Shown here: positions 63,068 through 64,000 of the stretch, in pieces | How positions within the stretch are numbered: the first letter of the stretch is position 1 | How the letters are laid out: each line of letters starts with the position of its first letter | DNA from: Mesorhizobium sp. ES1-1 | Lineage (GTDB): Bacteria > Pseudomonadota > Alphaproteobacteria > Rhizobiales > Rhizobiaceae | Direction of reading: 5' to 3' | Assembly (NCBI RefSeq): GCF_020164785.1 | Contig: NZ_JAIUGX010000003.1 | Span: forward strand, 186,001-250,000 | DNA: 64,000 nt | The notes under the pieces: model-generated | The model's input: only the letters and a program-made list of their open reading frames with translations | What the model was told of the DNA's origin: nothing | The model's database searches: none | Translations under genes and position numbers: made by a program

Positions 63068-63724
63068 TCAAGCAAACCGCCAGACGGTGGTGCGTTTGAC
63101 CAGGGAATCCTCCAAGGCGCGGGTAACGGCCACCTCATAGACCGCCAGCGGCTCGAGCCCTGTCTTCGGCAAATAGGAGCGGCCGGGATCGCCGATGAGG
63201 ATCTCGGCGCCTCTCGCCTTCAGCATCGCGAACCAGGGCATCAGCCGGCCGGCGAAGGCATTGTCGTAGAAGACATCGCCGGCCAGGACCACATCCCAGC
63301 CCGCATCGTTGCCGATGCAATCCGTGCCGAGGAAATCGACGCCGACATCATTGGCGTGGGCGTTTAGACGAATCGCCGTGACGCAGAACGGATCGATATC
63401 GGCGGCCAGCACCTTGGCGGCGCCTGCCTTGGCGGCTGCGATGGCCACGAGGCCGGAGCCGGAGGCGAAGTCGAGCACGCGCTTGCCCCGCACCACGGCC
63501 GGATTGTCGATGATATAGCGGGCAAGACCCTGGCCGCCGGCCCAGGCGAATGCCCAGAAGGGCGGCGGCAGGCCGATCTCGGCCAGTTCGTCCTCGGTCC
63601 GCTGCCACAGAGCATGCGCCTCGTCGGCCAGATGAAGCTGGATTTCCGGCACATGAGGAGGCGCCATCAGCGCTGTGTTGTCGAGGATGAATTGCGTCGC
63701 GCCGTCTGGGGTGAGCACCGTCAC
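63068..63724 (-). CDS. Class I SAM-dependent methyltransferase (PrmA/ETFB-like)
   Basis: A 218-residue methyltransferase. Motif I is VLDFASGSGLVAIAAAKAGA near residue 85 and motif II VLAADIDPFCVTAIRLNAHAN. LAGDVFYDNAFAGRLMPWF is the region of the DxFY motif typical of protein lysine methyltransferases such as ETFBKMT/PrmA types. The start is taken as GTG 63724, which overlaps the TGA of the EVE gene (GTGA) and gives VTVLTPDGATQFI; an internal ATG gives a shorter form. Substrate unknown. Confidence 0.85.
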   Translation of the reverse strand: MTVLTPDGATQFILDNTALMAPPHVPEIQLHLADEAHALWQRTEDELAEIGLPPPFWAFAWAGGQGLARYIIDNPAVVRGKRVLDFASGSGLVAIAAAKAGAAKVLAADIDPFCVTAIRLNAHANDVGVDFLGTDCIGNDAGWDVVLAGDVFYDNAFAGRLMPWFAMLKARGAEILIGDPGRSYLPKTGLEPLAVYEVAVTRALEDSLVKRTTVWRFA

Positions 63725-64000
63725 GGCGCTGGCGTCAAGCCGCCCATGCGGCAGACTTCTTTCCATTCCGCCGGCGTCACCGGTTGCACGGAAAGCCGCC
63801 CGAGCCGCACCAGCGCCATGTCGGCAAGGGCGGGATTGGCCTTGATCTGTTCCAGCGTCGGCGGGTTCGGCATGTCCCTGACAGCGCGGATGTCGACGCA
63901 TTCCCAGCGCGGGTCGTCGGTTGTGCTGTCAGGATGGGCGAGCGCGCAGACCTCGGCGATGCCGACCACGTTCAACCCTTCATTGGAATGGTAGAAGAAG
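63721..64000 (-). CDS. EVE-domain protein (5' end outside window)
   Basis: Last 92 codons of an EVE-domain gene (THYN1-like, PUA-related fold proposed to bind modified bases). FFYHSNEGLNVVGIAEVCALAHPDSTTDDPRWECVDIRAV matches the EVE core, and LADMALVRLGRLSVQPVTPAEWKEVCRMGGL is the typical end. The gene runs off the right edge. Its stop overlaps the methyltransferase start, so these are translationally coupled. Confidence 0.88.
   Translation of the reverse strand, partial: FFYHSNEGLNVVGIAEVCALAHPDSTTDDPRWECVDIRAVRDMPNPPTLEQIKANPALADMALVRLGRLSVQPVTPAEWKEVCRMGGLTPAP

Overview
The window is about 64 kb of high-GC bacterial DNA. Gene content and protein sequence point to an alphaproteobacterium of the order Hyphomicrobiales (Rhizobiales), most likely Mesorhizobium or a close relative. 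The main evidence is a Brucella Omp19-type lipoprotein, an Sdh operon of the alphaproteobacterial type, an mdh-suc-lpd cluster, FtsY and FtsK with long linkers, DUF1127 small proteins, CtrA-type TTAA-N7-TTAA sites and the palindromic intergenic repeats common in this group. This is chromosomal housekeeping DNA. I saw no tRNA, rRNA, CRISPR array, prophage or insertion sequence.

Layout. 1-1.5 kb: end of a cytochrome c maturation operon (ccmB, ccmD, ccmG) with no ccmC between ccmB and ccmD. 1.7-4.8 kb: small DUF1127-like, SMP-30, tautomerase and two flavin-protein genes. 4.8-9.5 kb, minus strand: dapF-mtaB-ftsY-ispZ. 9.6-13 kb: DUF1328 membrane peptide, metallo-beta-lactamase-fold hydrolase, Omp19-like lipoprotein, ZapE. 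13.3-25.2 kb: a long TCA-cycle operon, mdh-sucC-(cupin)-(DUF1579)-sucD-sucA-sucB-(DUF4241)-(secreted protein)-(SDR)-lpdA. 25-28 kb, minus strand: proline/alanine-rich membrane protein, TraB/GumN protein, xerC. 28-31.5 kb: rimM-trmD, then a DUF4279 gene and a convergent TauE/SafE gene before rplS. 31.6-35.4 kb: ohr-ohrR peroxide module, an amino-acid ABC binding protein and permease without an ATPase gene, and a methyltransferase. 35.4-39 kb: repeat-rich spacer, leuC, a membrane GGDEF protein. 39-44.3 kb: two small envelope proteins around CtrA-like sites, then sdhC-sdhD-sdhA-(lipoprotein)-sdhB. 44.4-51 kb: small conserved genes, a UbiH-type hydroxylase and tesB. 51-53 kb: glnK-amtB behind a sigma-54 type promoter. 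53-58.4 kb: secreted peptide, ftsK behind a CtrA-like site, lolA with a twin-arginine leader, xth. 58.4-64 kb: cyclic-nucleotide-binding protein, OmpR-type regulator, L,D-transpeptidase, DUF1127 protein divergent from a LysR regulator, family-25 glycosyltransferase, DUF1761, methyltransferase and the end of an EVE-domain gene.

How it fits together: the window supplies much of central respiration (TCA steps from 2-oxoglutarate to oxaloacetate, complex II, cytochrome c assembly), nitrogen sensing (GlnK-AmtB), ribosome and tRNA maturation, cell division and envelope upkeep. I found no clearly new system. The best leads are the missing ccmC with a possible deletion scar, unrelated small genes inside the suc and sdh operons, the structured leader before rplS, the DUF4279 insertion between trmD and rplS, and the Tat-type leader on LolA.
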